From the NCBI GenBank assembly GCA_023846275.1, contig JAIUJO010000184.1, positions 124,001 to 188,000 of the forward strand: DNA of 64,000 bases. The letters run 5' to 3'. Shown here piece after piece: positions 25,901 to 39,050 of the stretch. A model generated the notes under the pieces. That model saw only the letters and a list, made by a program, of their open reading frames with translations, searched no databases and had not been told where the DNA came from. The translations under genes and the position numbers were made by a program. Within the stretch, counting starts at the first letter, position 1. Each line of letters begins with the position of its first letter. The DNA comes from Vanilla planifolia. Taxonomy: Eukaryota > Streptophyta > Magnoliopsida > Asparagales > Orchidaceae.

Positions 25901-27690
25901 ATTTATTATTCTTTTTAGGAATAAGATATGCAAAGAATGAGAGAAAAGCCATTTCTTTCTCAAAAAGTTCTGTCATTTGATCTATAGCTAACATAATTAT
26001 TCATCAATTTTAGTTACATAACATGCTTCTACATCCTCATTATCTCATACTCCTTAATTCATTAGCCATCACATCCTCCCAATTAACTTATGTAAAGACT
26101 TGTTGAATGGCATCAGTTTAGTATGATGGGCTTAATTAGGAAATACATAAGACTCCCTATTTATTTGGATTCCTTGCACCATTATCATGTCATTCAATCA
26201 TATTAATGTGGTCATTAATGACTAAATAAATACATTGACACCTATTTACTTTTGAACATTTATGGTTATAGAGTTCATCATGGTATTGAATTATATCTTA
26301 CTTTGTAGCAATGCAATTGGTAGCTAAGTAGGCTACCTAACATACATCTTTTAGAATGGTCCAAAGAATTTTAATAATGCTTCAATACTCAATTTGGAAT
26401 ACCCCAATGGGGAAAATTTTCTTAACATGCTACAATATGATTCATTAATCAGCCTAATATATCATTTTAAATCAAGACTCTCATCTTCTATGCATGTTTC
26501 TTGATGCTGGTTAATCAGATCTATCTTTTGTGCTTCCTTTTCGTTTCAATGTCATTCTGATACTACGACTCATTAAAAAGGGTTAGACAAATATACTCTA
26601 ACTTGTTTTTCTTGTGATGTACAATCACAAAATCCATAAATGTAGTATACAATATCTTACTTCATAGCAAGATTGCCATTAGCTAAATATATGGCATGAC
26701 ATGAACCATTTGGATTTCTTTGAAATCCTATTGATTTTAGTCAAATTATTTAGTTATAATAATATGCTAATTTGTTAATCAAACTTATCCATTGAGGCAC
26801 ATTGTCTCAATTGTTCCAATTTAGTTCTTAACTATCTTGGTTTATCGTTTTATCAATCTGTTCATAAAAGTTGTCATATGATTCTCATCATAAAATATCT
26901 TAGTTCCTTACAAGAGAAATCATTACACTTTTTGTGCTTGTACAATTTCATTGCAAAACTTATGTGAAATCAAACATGATCACTATGGATACCTCTCTGC
27001 ATTTGACTCATTCCAACATATATATTGTATTGATAATAATGATACTTCAACGAAACACTCCAAATTCTTGAATGGTTACTGGCTAGCTTAATGCCACAAC
27101 AAATCAAAAGTTTATGGATGCTCTTCGTCACAGACACATATAAATCGTAGTCTTTAGAAGACTTGATAACAATAGTAATGCATTCTAAGTAATAAACTAT
27201 AACTATTGCAACCTCAAATATGTAGTAATATTTTTCACAAAAGAAAAGGTTGAGAAGTGTTTAATATAGCCTTTTAATGCTGAAAAAGTTGATAAAATGA
27301 TTTCTAGAGATGTTAAGTACTTGTAATAAATATAAATAGAACTTTATAATTTATGATCAAAATAATCATCCATTAGTAAAATTACATACGATTATCTAAT
27401 TATTAAAAATTTTAAAAGCCTCATTTCTTCATTTTCTCATTGCCACACCAATAAAGCCATGTATAACATTATCATGGAAGCTATCAGGATCATTTATATC
27501 ATCAACATAGATTAAACAACTATACAAGCTTTTGATATCTACATTCATATCATGCCAGACATCATATGCAATAAAAGTAGACATTATTTCTATTTTGAAG
27601 GGAATATTGTAGAATTTTGTTTTTTCTTTGGAATCATCCAAGAAGTTGGACTTCACCCTTTCAAAAAAATCATAGAGTAGTTATGTTCTA
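22971..27690 (-). pseudogene. Unidentified decayed minus-strand coding-like tract
   Basis: Several minus-strand stretches read as normal-looking protein separated by stops or AT-rich gaps. From high to low coordinate they are: 27429-27690 (FERVKSNFLDDS through to IHGFIGVAMRK); about 26984-27170 (SKDYDLYVSVTKSIHKLL); about 26640-26800 (GFQRNPNGSCHAIYLANGN); about 26350-26530; 25608-25826 (FEYLLKSSASLKGIYWNGFD); about 25440-25530 (KSRPFFEDFSSLFLVPNAQ); and 22971-23159. This could be an old multi-exon gene or a transposon protein. I do not recognise the family. In copy B the matching frames carry amino-acid changes at least as often as silent ones, so it is not under coding constraint now. Confidence 0.25.
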
Positions 27691-28189
27691 GAAATTAAAA
27701 AATATTAGTAAGTTTGTGACAAACTAGCATTTTATACATTCCACATGGAGGCATACTAGTTTTACTCAGACTTAGAGCCATTCAAAGTTTAGTGTCTCTA
27801 CTTTTACTTAGTCTCTGATATTATTCCTATTATGGAGGCCAATTATAATTGACCGTTGTATATCAGACTTTTTAATTTTATTTTTATTAATTTGTTCAAT
27901 TATTTGTAGTTATAGTTTACCTTAAGCCATTTGGAGATTGATTGGTAGTTTTTGAAATACTTCTAGATTTAAATTCTATCCAAGATATCCTTACAATAGT
28001 ATGGTAATTCTATTAGCAAAAGCTTGTACAAAATAGCTTTAAAAAGCCTTAAAATTGAGAGTTGGGTTGCTTTTTAGTATCGATCACTTCGTCGTTCACC
28101 TTTGCCACTATTAGTGTCAGTTCTTGTGGCTTACTCTACCCACCTTAACTCTTCTAACCCATTTATCCTCTTAACACACACTGACCATT

Positions 28190-29150
28190 GTTGATCCACA
28201 ATACATGAAATTTTCTAAATTGTCAACAAATGTCGACCTATTAGGTCATGATAACATAGAAATTAGACTTGACATCTAACTGTGTCTATCTGCCTGTAGT
28301 GCGCAAATCATGTAGGCCAGCTCCGTGCAACTCACTAAACTAACACTTAAAATGCACAAGCCAATTTCCGAGCCTCTTATGCCAACTTAATTTTGCTTCA
28401 TTTGAAGAAAAATTTTTGACTAAATTCAAATTATGTTTTTTATAATTTGTGATGATTTTTAAAATTTGAAAAATATTCTTTAGAATTCTAAATTATGTTC
28501 CATAGTACTCCAAAAATATCCTTTCATATCATAGGCTAACAAATTATCATTATAGCCTTGAAATGCCTATAAATAGTGATGCTACCAATATTGTAAGTAA
28601 TATAATAGGAATAAAATAATAAAGTAGTTCCATTAAGCTAGTTTAATAGAAGCATGTTGTGTATATTCAAAATAATGGTGTGATTCTTTGAGGTTACGAA
28701 GGAGAGTTAAAAGAGCAAAAAAAAGAGATTCTAACATGTTATTCAGTATTACAAGAGCTTCAAATCATTAAGAAAGCTCTTAATCACTTAATTTTAACTT
28801 TTGGGAAATTAATAACCTCATCCAAATTTCGAGTTTGCCTTAATGAACATGTGATTTTCTTATTTAGTATTCAAAAACTCCACTTGTTCACCTTGACAAA
28901 TCGCTACAAACTTGAGCATTCTGGATGATGGTTATTAAAATTACTTTTTCATTTGGTTAACATTCCTAAGATAAATAATCAATGAATGTTCCAAGCATCT
29001 AGGAAATGTTTTACTTGTGCAACAATACTAAGATTTTCTATTATAAACTTATAGCACCTTCGGTTTAGATTTTATATGGATATGTTGCATGAATTAAGAA
29101 CTTTTCAATTATCGATGGCCTAAAAATAGGTTTTAGCATATCATCCTACA
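28190..29150 (+). repeat. Probable 5' LTR of a decayed Ty3/gypsy element
   Basis: The right end is placed just before the primer-binding-site match at 29157 and reads tcctaca, a plausible ...CA terminus. A TATA box (cctataaatag, 28566-28576) stands about 580 bp upstream of that end, as expected inside an LTR. The left boundary is a guess from the change in composition; I found neither the TG terminus nor the target-site duplication, and no matching 3' LTR. Confidence 0.35.
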
Positions 29151-29156
29151 TTAAAT

Positions 29157-29168
29157 TGGTATCAAAGG
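29157..29168 (+). other. Primer-binding site for initiator tRNA-Met
   Basis: tggtatcaaagg matches 10 of 12 bases of the tggtatcagagc sequence used by most plant LTR retrotransposons, which pairs with the 3' end of the initiator methionine tRNA. Its place, after a ...ca end and about 600 bp before a gag-like frame on the same strand, supports the call. Confidence 0.5.
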
Positions 29169-29769
29169 ATAGTTTGGTATAAGAAACATTGCATAATTTT
29201 TAATTCTCATTAAACCAACATCTTTATTATTTGTGCATTAGTTTTTAATAGCTAGAAATTATTTAAAATTATATAAAAAAATTACGAAATACATTTTAAA
29301 AAATCTTAGTTTTTTTTCTAATGCCACAACATTTACTTATTTATATGTTCTTATGCTTTTACATTTAATGATTTGTTTGATTCTCTTTATCTTTGTCATC
29401 CAAAATTACAATCTTTTTTCAATCCCAATTCTTTATGATTACTAGGTCTACAAATTACTATAGAATGTTTGATTCTCAACCACTATAGTCATCCATGGAC
29501 TAATAAAATAATATGTAATTGTAGAACTAAATAATTCAATGCAAGAGATAAGAGCAACCTTAGTAACATCCATAGATTTTTTGGAACAATGTAATGAAAA
29601 TAGATTTGATGAAACACATAGGTTAAGTTGTTCTATGACAAGTGACTCTAAAGAAGATATCATGTGATCCAAAAATAATCCTAACCAAATTCAATAACGA
29701 CCTGGGTGACAAGCTACCCCACATACCTATGATAGTAGACATCGTAGGGATAATGGTCACTAGGCTAAC

Positions 29770-30481
29770 ATGGTTAAAATAAGACTTGCAACATTTGTTG
29801 AAAGTTTAGAGTTGGGAGTATATCAAATTCAAGAAATGAGAATGGAAAATGTTTTTGAATGGTATGATCTTAGCAGGCATAAAAAGTGCTAATTTATAAA
29901 AACATAAGCTTCTATCACATGCCAAATTATTTGTTCACATATTAAAAAGGTAATTTCTAATGAGAAGTGAGCAATACCCCGACCATGAGAAGAGCTCAAG
30001 GTTTGCCTAAAAGACAAATTTGTACTCCCTTCTTATTTTAGTCAACTTTTGCATAAATGGTAATGTTTATCCTCAAATTCAAAGATTTCTAACAAATACA
30101 TCATTAAATTTTGAGGATTATATCATCTAATGTGGTTCTTAGGGGCTAGACCAAGTAGCATTATTTTGATTTTGAGTTAGGTGCAAAGAGACTATTCAAT
30201 TGGCCTATAGTTGAGAAATATTAGCAGTTTAGAAAAGGCATATGAAGTGGCCTACGATTTGGAATACCAATTAACTATAAGAGTTAGATTCCCATGACTA
30301 GTTCCTACAATAAAGTGCACACCACTACTTCCATTAATTCTACTACTTCTACTCCATAAACAAATTATGACCCATCACTAATACTCCTACTCATTGAATC
30401 CAACTATTGGACAAACCATCTACTACTTCTAGAGTACAATGTTATCATTGACACAAGAAAGAGCATGTCATAACCAAGTGT
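29770..30481 (+). pseudogene. Ty3/gypsy gag remnant with CCHC zinc knuckle
   Basis: Starting at the ATG at 29770 the frame is open for about 38 codons and contains MVKIRLATFVESLELG and MRMENVFEWYDLS, resembling the plant gypsy capsid start (K-IP-F-G-x-DPEAYLEWExxVExIF). Later pieces in shifted frames give LKDKFVLPSYFSQLLHK near 30007 and ISSLEKAYEVAYDLEYQL near 30220, matching the conserved capsid blocks. At 30440-30481 the spacing C-x2-(stop)-x4-H-x4-C is an exact CCHC zinc knuckle whose second Cys codon has become TGA. Multiple stops and shifts make it a pseudogene. The family assignment rests on several blocks in correct order. Confidence 0.65.
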
Positions 30482-30659
30482 CTTAAAAGAGTTTTCCACA
30501 TAAATATATAAAAGGAAAAGTAAGAGAGCAATAAACTTAAGAAAGAGGAGGTTGTATAGTCAGATTAGGTTATTGAAGTAGAATTACAAATACAAAATTT
30601 AAAATTTTAATATATTATACCACCACAAGCATTATGAGATGCATTTTGATTACACTAAG

Positions 30660-30890
30660 AATATTTAAAGATTGGTGATGAACTAAAATCTTCTATAATT
30701 TCATTAGAATTAAAGACCAACTTATTAAGATTGTTATAGATAATAATAGTTGTATCAATATCATATGAGAGAATGCTACCAAAAAAATAGTTTAAACATT
30801 CACAAACCATATCCTACCATACATAATATCTTTGATCGACAAAATATCAATTTTCATAAACACAAAGGTGTTGCATTCATTTACTAAATT
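30660..30890 (+). pseudogene. Ty3/gypsy protease-like remnant
   Basis: The frame at 30709 reads IKDQLIKIVIDNNSCINII, with D-N-N-S-C-x-N at 30739-30759 where plant gypsy proteases have D-[SGN]-G-[SA]-C-x-N. The second active-site glycine codon (GGT) appears as AAT, two G-to-A changes. Downstream, NHILPYIISLIDKISIF resembles the HPxPYxxxWI-K block that follows the protease in these elements. It lies in the right order after the zinc knuckle. Stops flank it on both sides, so it is inactive. Reverse transcriptase and integrase were not recognised after it. Confidence 0.5.
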
Positions 30891-33800
30891 AATGATTAAA
30901 TCTATTTGATCATGAACAACTTACTTGATAAGTAAAAGAGCTCACACAAAAGGGATTTATTAAGAAAATTATTAGAGCATGTGGTAGATTTTTAAGATCC
31001 CAAAGCATAACATGAGTTTTTATTGAAGGAATTACTTGTGTTAGTGAGAACTTATGTATTAGAGAAATTACTTTTTTCTAAAGATTGATCATGAACTATA
31101 ATTGCACCTTATTTCAAGCATTCACTTACAATTCATTTTAAGCATTAACTGAATTGAATATAAACTTATTTCCTTGCTTGATGTGAAAGCTTTAAATTCT
31201 AGGAATAACCAAAATCCTGCAATTAAAAGTCTGGAATTTAGTATATACAAATATTAACCTTCAAATGAAAAAAATATTTAAATATTTGTGAATATATTTC
31301 ATCATAAAAAATTAAATATTTTGTTAAGAAAATTTATATGAAATGGAATTAGTACAAAATTATTTTTTCGAAATAAATTTTACTAAAAAAACTCAATTGC
31401 ATTGTCCTTTTGGTAATCTAATTAGCTACCAAATCTAATTTTTTATGGGTAATGAAGCACCTAGTTAGATTAGAATCAATGGCAATAGTCAAATTCTTAG
31501 ATGTAGATTTGTTGATGGTCCATTCAAAAACTTGATTAATCATGTGATGTTGAGTCTAGTGCATCATAGATCATCAATGGTTTATATCCAATAGAAATAA
31601 AAAAGTTTATCATCAACTTGACATTTTATGTGATGACCATAAATCCATTTCATAGGAATTTCATGTTCAATATGGTGGCATTTTTTAACATGGGTCAAAT
31701 AATTTAATGAATAAGAATAAAACTTGAGTGAAAACAAGGTTTCTATCAAAGCTAATTAGAAATTAAAATGTATAGTTTGTTGAACTATGAAAATAAAAGT
31801 TGAAGGGAGTGAATAATTTGATAAGGTTAATGAACTTATAAACAGGTACAATGTTTAGCTTAGCAATTAGTTTAGAAATTGTAACATTGCGCTAAAGCAT
31901 CGAAGTAAACAGTAAGGAAATGTAAGGATAACAATTTCTTCTAAGGCTAAACTTGTATACTTACTACGACAACAAATACTACTTATGTATAAAAGTCAAT
32001 ATATATTTTGATACTCAACATGAAATTTTTATTTCAATTTTTAATTTGAAAAAGTATGAAGTGCTTTTCATAGCATACTACATTCTTTTTCTAGACTTCA
32101 GTAATACTTCACTTAATCAATTTTCTTGCGCAAGTTTAGATGTGCATTTTGGAAAATCTTAAATGAGCTATAACACAACATTCTGCATAAAATAATTTGA
32201 AAATATTCTTTGGTAATAATGATCTAACCATTATGTTATGGCTAGTTATTTTATATCTCAAAAAGGGTACTTTGAATTTTATTATTTTTGATTTTTTAGA
32301 ATTATAATTGTTGTGCTCTTTATTTGCTTCTAACAAGGATTAAGAGAAAGGAAGTCCCACTCAAGTGGTTCTTTTAGGAAAGGAAGAACGTCGTTAGGGC
32401 ATAGTGTCTAGGTTTTTTTTGTTTTGTTTGACAGCATAATGATGGAATGAGTGTTGAGTTCTTTTAAGAAAATTGTAATGATGGCAATGTTTGGGTTCAT
32501 AAAAAAGTAGGGAGTATTTTATTTTTTAACTTATGTAATTAGCAATTGCAAAACTCTCTCCACTTATGAAGGAGAAGGCAAGTACTGATAGCCTTAAGCT
32601 TGGCAACTTAAGGGTCAATAAAATCCATAGTTTTGTTGGGTAAACCATGTCATATTTGACCCATAGATCTCTTTAGTAGATATTTATCTTTCTTACTTTA
32701 TGATTCCTTAATTATTGTAATCATTCCATGTAATGTTTGGGATCGATTACTATACTATACCAAAGTATTTTAAAATTCTAATAATTCAATATTCTAATAA
32801 TTCAAAATTCACCCCATCACATGTTTAGCTATATAACATCTATTGAGTTGAATTCCAGACCTTACAAAAAGTATCATAAGGGACTTAAACTAAAACATGG
32901 TGTCAAAGAAGAGATTATATTAATGCTTATCATATAAAAGTTAAGTGCTTACAAATACACACCAATTTAATTCATAAGAATCTTTTGTGCATGAAATAAG
33001 ATGAAAAATATAGTTGAATGTATGTGTCAACACTAGATAAATTTTTATAGGATAGTCCTAAATTGATAAACTATATTTTTAACTATCCTTATTCATGGAT
33101 TGCATAACAAACTTATTAATATCATTATTATTCTTCATATCATTTGTGAAGTTATTAAAAAATAATTAGCCCATTTTAACAAATAAGGTAATTTTTTTAT
33201 ATAAAAGATTCATGTTAAGATCATACCATACTTATCGTAGCTTCGCTCGACTTGACTTATGCATCACTTGTGTAGTTGAGCTTAAAAAGCTTTAATATGT
33301 TATATTACATCTACATCACATGTTAAGCTTCATCTAGTTGATTTTAACACTTATTTGAATTAACTAGCATTAAGTTAAACTGATAATTTACAATTATGCA
33401 TAAGATAAAGTCTATTGCAAGCATTTGTTATGATTATATTATGAAATACACATGACTGGTAATATACAAAACACTCAGTATCAAAAATAAACTTTCATGG
33501 CCTTCTATGCTTGCATATAGTTTTTCTATATTCATTTATTTAGGAAAGGATTGTGCTAGTGAGTAGTATTACTTAGTAGTGCAATGCACAATGCCAACAT
33601 GCATAGGAGATACATGATGTGTGTTATCATCAATGAGTGGAATTGGATAGTTGAATACTCTTTCTAGATGTAGCTTCTATATGGTAATTCATGTGCAAAA
33701 TGTCTTAGTGATGTAAGCTATGTATATGTTGTGTGAACAATATGTTTAGAATAAGAAATCTATGAAGAATTTTTTGTATTTTAATGGAAAAGGAAGTTTT

Positions 33801-35091
33801 GCTTAATTTTCATACAACAATTTGGATGAAATTATGAGTATTAAAATTCCTATAAATAAGCCTCATTTTTCTCCCACACTATGGTTAAGAAAAGTATGAT
33901 GGATTTTAATAAAATTCAATCATCTAAAATTATTTCATTTAATGGGTGGTCTTTCATGGAACTTTAATTGAAATATTATTTCTACATTATGTTGAAGTGC
34001 ATTCCTCTATTGCCATAATAAAGCACTTTAATACATTCAAGATCTTAAAAGCCTCATGATTTTCTTTGTAATTTCTAATCTTCATTTATTAGCGATATTT
34101 GTTGCATATCTATGAAATTAAATTTGGGTTAATGTTTTCTGTATTTCGTTGTGACTACATTCTTAAAAAATCCATTGGCTCTATTTGTGAGTGAAGAAAG
34201 ATCCTAATAAAAGACTTTCTAATGAGCAGATGACTAGCAACCTTACATTGAAGTGTTATGGTGCCACAACATTTAGCTCAAAAGTAAGGCCTTTTGTTAG
34301 TAGAAATTAGAAGAATTTAATCCAAGGCTTGGAGTAAAGTGTGTTATTGAGGTAAATACTGTTTGTATTCTTTTTGTTAGAGGATTGGGAATACATTTTT
34401 TGATAAAAGAATGTCGATCCAGAGCCTGCTGGTACCACTCATGTTAAGTGAAGGAATGATTATATAGTCCAAGTTATAGAATTATGCAAGGTGGATGTTC
34501 AATACGGTCTAATGGTTGAATATCTTAAAACTTTTAAGTGATTTACTATATTACACTTTTCTTCATATTTTCTTTTTATGAATAAAAAGGCTAAAAATAA
34601 AGATTTAGCAAAATTTTGGATTATTAAAAAAATTGATTAATACCAATTCTCCTCCTCTGGTTACATAGAATAGTGAACAAGTTTATCAAGGTAGATTGTT
34701 ATGTTGATTATAGAAGTTCTCTATTGCATAAGCTTAACATCATAGAGTAGATCCTCTAGAATATAATTACAATATTTTTTTAAAATTTATAAAATCCTAT
34801 TTGGGAGCATGGCAAGTACAACCCAACATTAATGAGTCAATAATTTTCATTTAAGCAAAATCCTTCACAACTATTTTGCCCAAAAAGTTGATTTAAGGAT
34901 GAGGAAATTATTTGAATAATTCATAACATTATTATGAATATTTCTTATGATTGTAAGTAAATAACTTTATACAAAAGGTATAATATTTATTTTGTGCTAT
35001 ATCATAAGCAATTTGTACTAAAATGTTAATGCAAACACTTTCTTTAAGGCTGTGTGTGTTAGACAGGTAATATGTAAATAAAGCCAAAGGT
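30891..35091. other. Single-copy AT-rich sequence, pol not recognised
   Basis: This is where the gypsy pol region would be expected, but only short, doubtful matches were found. At 33849 a motif cctataaataagcctc resembles an LTR TATA region and is followed about 50 bp later by an ATG frame of about 22 codons (33899 on). I could not assign either. A short frame at 31953-32162 shows no domain. Confidence 0.3.
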
Positions 35092-35143
35092 AAAAAAAGA
35101 AAAGGAAAAAGAAGGAAGAGAAGAAAAGGATGAGAAAGAGGAG
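35092..35143 (+). repeat. Polypurine tract
   Basis: Thirty-nine purines run without interruption (35092-35130), then one T, then twelve more purines to 35143, rich in gaa/gga/gag triplets. It is the longest purine run I noticed outside poly-A tracts. It might be a retrotransposon polypurine primer or a triplex-prone tract, but no LTR start follows directly. Confidence 0.6.
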
Positions 35144-38014
35144 CCCCAAAAATAATATGGAGCTTAATTGCATAATAGGTGATTTTTGAGGTAAATGATC
35201 TTCATGTGTCAAAGTTAATTTTAAATATTTTATTTTATAATGAATCTTGTTCCTCCATTGATGAAATGAATGACAAATTTGAACAAAAAATTCGAAGCAA
35301 TATTTTTTTTGTAAAGCAATATTGTACATTGCATAAGAAAAACATTAATTATTTTGATGTGATATATGATTAACTTAAGAAAATATGAATCATTAATACG
35401 TAATGATTATTTGAAGATTTCTTCACTAGTGAATTACAAGCAAAAAAGAATTTCAATGACAATATTCCATTAAAACTTTAATCAATATTCAATTATTTGA
35501 TATTAGAAAATAGGATTCTCAAAAATAAAAATTTTGATTTCAAGAATAAAAAAATTTCTAATGCTTTTCTGTTAATTAAATTATTTGATCAAAAATAGTT
35601 TTAGTTTATACATCATATATGCTTATGCATGCATTCTCAAAAACTCTACATAACATTGAAACTAATAAAATTTATGCATGAAAATGCCTTATCATTAAGG
35701 ACCAATTTTTTATGTTTTACATATGGATCATCAAAAATAATATAAAATTATTTCTATAATCTACGTCAAATTTAACTACACTACTCATTGAGGAAAACTA
35801 CTTATTCAATTACATGTAATTATGCTCGAATTCATAGGTGACATTGTTTTGGATGTGAACTTAAGTACTTCACACTTGCCACACATTACTATCTCGAACA
35901 AATAAAAAGTTGTTTTGGGATTCATAAATACAAAGCTTAGGAAATCATGTAGATCTCCCTACATTATAAGCTCCTATGAAGATTAAAATTAACTGTCTGC
36001 TTAAAAATGACATGCTCTATTTCCGATAAAAATTACCATCTTAAACTATTTAATTTGAGATTTATTCTATGTAAGTAGACAGTATTATCTCCTCATGGTC
36101 CTTGGCATTATAGGCTAACTATAAAATATAATATACATTTTAGTATTATTTGAATATTGATACACCACTATCAGTTAGATGTTATAAAATTTAGTAAAAC
36201 TATATTCATAATGATTAGCTTCAAGAATTCATCATTTAGCCAACTTCTAACATCAAGTAATAAACATTTAAAGTAAGCATAATGCTATAATATTTAAAGT
36301 TCAATAAGGATAATCATTTATGAATATAACTCAATTATTCAATTAATTTTCATTCACAAGGAATTATGCATCACCAAATCGATAAGGATGAATCCTATTT
36401 GAATCAAAATAAGTTGAATATGGAATGTCGATGAACTAGAATTCTAAATCCTTACATATATATGTTCAGTATTATTTTGAATTGCTATTAATCTTGATTA
36501 ACTTGTACTTAACCAAATCTTAAATTTTTATATCTCAAGAAATTGTAGTACACAAATTAGTTATGGCATTCAAAACATGCAAGAATTAGTGTATCTTCTC
36601 ATGACAAGTTGTGATGTAAGAAGGCATGATTATTGTCCATTTTATAGTGGAAAATAATGTTAAATTGTGATGCACACTATTATTTCATTGTTAAAGAATT
36701 ACTACTTAATATTGCATATCCCAAATAATCTTTGTTTATGATTTTATTGAATACTGAGCAATAATAGTAAATAACCAAAAATCAAATAGTCAATGGTTGT
36801 GATGTTTAGGTAGTTATAGTTTCAATTAATAATCTTAATTGTAGCTAGACTAGTGTCATTGGGACACCTGAAGGTGAGTTCATACACCAAACCATATTTT
36901 AGTTATAATAAGACAACTGGCCAGCAAGTCTTTTTAGCATGTTTAGAAGTCCTTACCTCCCTCAACCATTCATTTGTTGAGGTTGTTTTCTAGGTAGCTA
37001 ACCTTTCACTTCTTTGGATCAACCAAAGGGAACCTTCAATGGTCAACAAAAAATTATTTTCATTAGAGAAGAAATTGAAGAAATTGACACAATATTTAGG
37101 CTTGAATTAATGATGAACTTTTCACACATATTTCCAAATATGGAAACAATGCTAGTGGCATTTAAGAAAATCAAAATTTTTAGTGAGTAAAAGGTATCAT
37201 TTATTGATAACTAACATGTACTAATTACATTTGTTAGATTTTTTGAGAAGTTGGCTTCACCAAGCATGAAACATCAGTGAATTTAAGAAAACAATATTTA
37301 TGTGGCATCATGAATTTCATGTGATTGTTGTTTGAATGAACATTAGCTCTAATTTAGGTTTCATTTCAAGTTTTTAATAAGGTAATTCTGTACTCCTTAG
37401 CTTTGGAAGTAAGAAATCCTATACAAGTCACAATACCTACTATAAATGTAACTATTTTAAGCAAAAACAAGATGTTTGTTGAAATGGATCTAGTGAAGGA
37501 ATTTCCTACTTGAATCAAGATAACAAAAAATTTGGAAACTCAAATAGATTATGGAAAAGAATTCAATATGATAACTTAGTTATTAAATCAACTTCTATGG
37601 TGAAGGTCAACCTTTCTTCAATGTAAAAAAAAATAAAATGTTATGAAATATGCAAGATAAAATAAGAAAAGACAAATGTGAATGAATATAATCTCATTAA
37701 TCCATTATTTATGAATTAGGAAACATTCTAAATGAAATGTCACTACATTTTGATAATCTCATTTTGGATATGGACGTTGCATGAAAAAAATATTGATACA
37801 CTACCAAATTGTTCCACTATAAGGAATGGGTATAAAAATTCACAAACTAAGGGAAAAGCAGGTTTGCAGATGAATTAACTTGGAACAACATGAAATTTTG
37901 AATTAGATTATTGATAATTAGATTCTTTTTAAGAAAACTTTCAAAGGTAAAATAAATAACTATATTTAGATTTTGATTTACTAGCATCTAACAATAAATA
38001 TTACCAACAAAATG
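35144..38014. other. Single-copy AT-rich sequence up to the start of copy B
   Basis: No gene, RNA or transposon signature is recognised. Homology to copy A begins sharply after it at 38015. The left neighbour of copy A (1-1334) is different, as expected if this is the right end of a tandem unit. Confidence 0.35.
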
Positions 38015-38831
38015 ACTTAAAATTATCACAAAAAATTTGAATTATGTAAATCTAAGCCATAATATAAAAATTGTTGTTTCATACATAGAACTTGAGTTTC
38101 CCATGACACTTTACCATTTTTTCTTACAAAACTTCCTACAAGTTTAATTCTTTAAGCAAAAGTGGTACTACTATTGAATGAAGTAGATATTTCCAAAAAA
38201 TAAAAAATGATTATGAGCAAAGGTAGGAGAAATAGTGATTGATTATAATCTACATCTTTGGTAATTGTGCAAAAATTTATTACTCATAGTTTGAACTTCA
38301 TTTAAACCATTTGATTCAACTCGCATGAAAATTTTCATTTCTGATTCAATTATTTTAGTTTTTGATAAATGATCCCTATATATAGTTGAAAAAATAACTC
38401 AAAAAATAACTCCCTAATGGCTAGAATCTCCTTTTCAAAAAGCTAGTCAATACAGATGGAGAAGAACATACAACTACCATCCGATTAAGCAAACAAAGTG
38501 GTAATCATTTAATCAGCTTAAATTATAAAGGGTCCTAATCTAATCATTGTGAGATAGGAACTAAAGCATTAGACTCGAAAGTTAGATGGATAATAACATT
38601 GATCATATTGCTGTTCACATAGAAGGAGAGACGAGACACTCAACCGTTGCATCAGTTATATTGGAGGAATAGCTAAACAAATTCAACTTTACATAAATAT
38701 GGGCATGATCTGGACTTCTTTGAAAAAATACACATTAGTGTAAAAATCTCAAATTTTGTAATAACATTTATTTAATCCCACATTTTGAAATAGTTTAAGT
38801 ATTTCGTGCTTATAATACATCAACTATTTTG

Positions 38832-39050
38832 CTTGAATGCATTAATTATTTTAGTGTTATATACTTTGGATTTGAAATATTTTATTATAAATAAATTATT
38901 ATTTTAAACTTATTTAACTTTCGATATGGGGGACAGTACCAATTTGTTGGATGCATAAACTAATTATTTAAGGGTTATATATCTTTTGTTTTAACAATTT
39001 TATAAAAATAAACCAATTATTTTTCAAACTAATTTAACTTTTCAAATAGA
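38832..39050 (+). repeat. Copy-B version of the 118-bp tandem pair
   Basis: Counterpart of 3219-3440. The taattatt motif recurs at about 38843 and 38961. It begins right at the 1.07-kb deletion breakpoint, where the gcatgcatgcat run of copy A is shortened. Confidence 0.65.

Larger units (their letters stand above)
1335..26983. repeat. Copy A of a 25-kb direct segmental duplication
   Basis: This stretch recurs in the same orientation at 38015-62995. Colinearity is seen throughout: the offset is 36680 at the left end, 35614 after 3227, 35732-35737 from 3742 to 13058, 35883 after 13059, 35829 after 16124, and 36009-36012 from 22182 to 26983. Each jump matches a defined insertion or deletion. 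Samples compared by eye are about 94-98 percent identical. Homology begins at the acttaa at 1335 and stops after atcac at 26983. No intact gene lies inside. Substitutions between the copies fall freely in all three codon positions of the short open frames, so the unit is probably evolving without coding constraint. Confidence 0.95.

Noticed and set aside
27429..27656. YVDD-like motif (LIYVDDIND), possible Copia reverse transcriptase
   Set aside because: The residues around it do not fit the reverse transcriptase fingers or palm, and neighbouring minus-strand sequence gives no other RT block.
35018..35329. 103-codon minus-strand frame with a Phe/Leu-rich stretch that looks like a membrane segment
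   Set aside because: The hydrophobic part is simply the complement of the polypurine tract.
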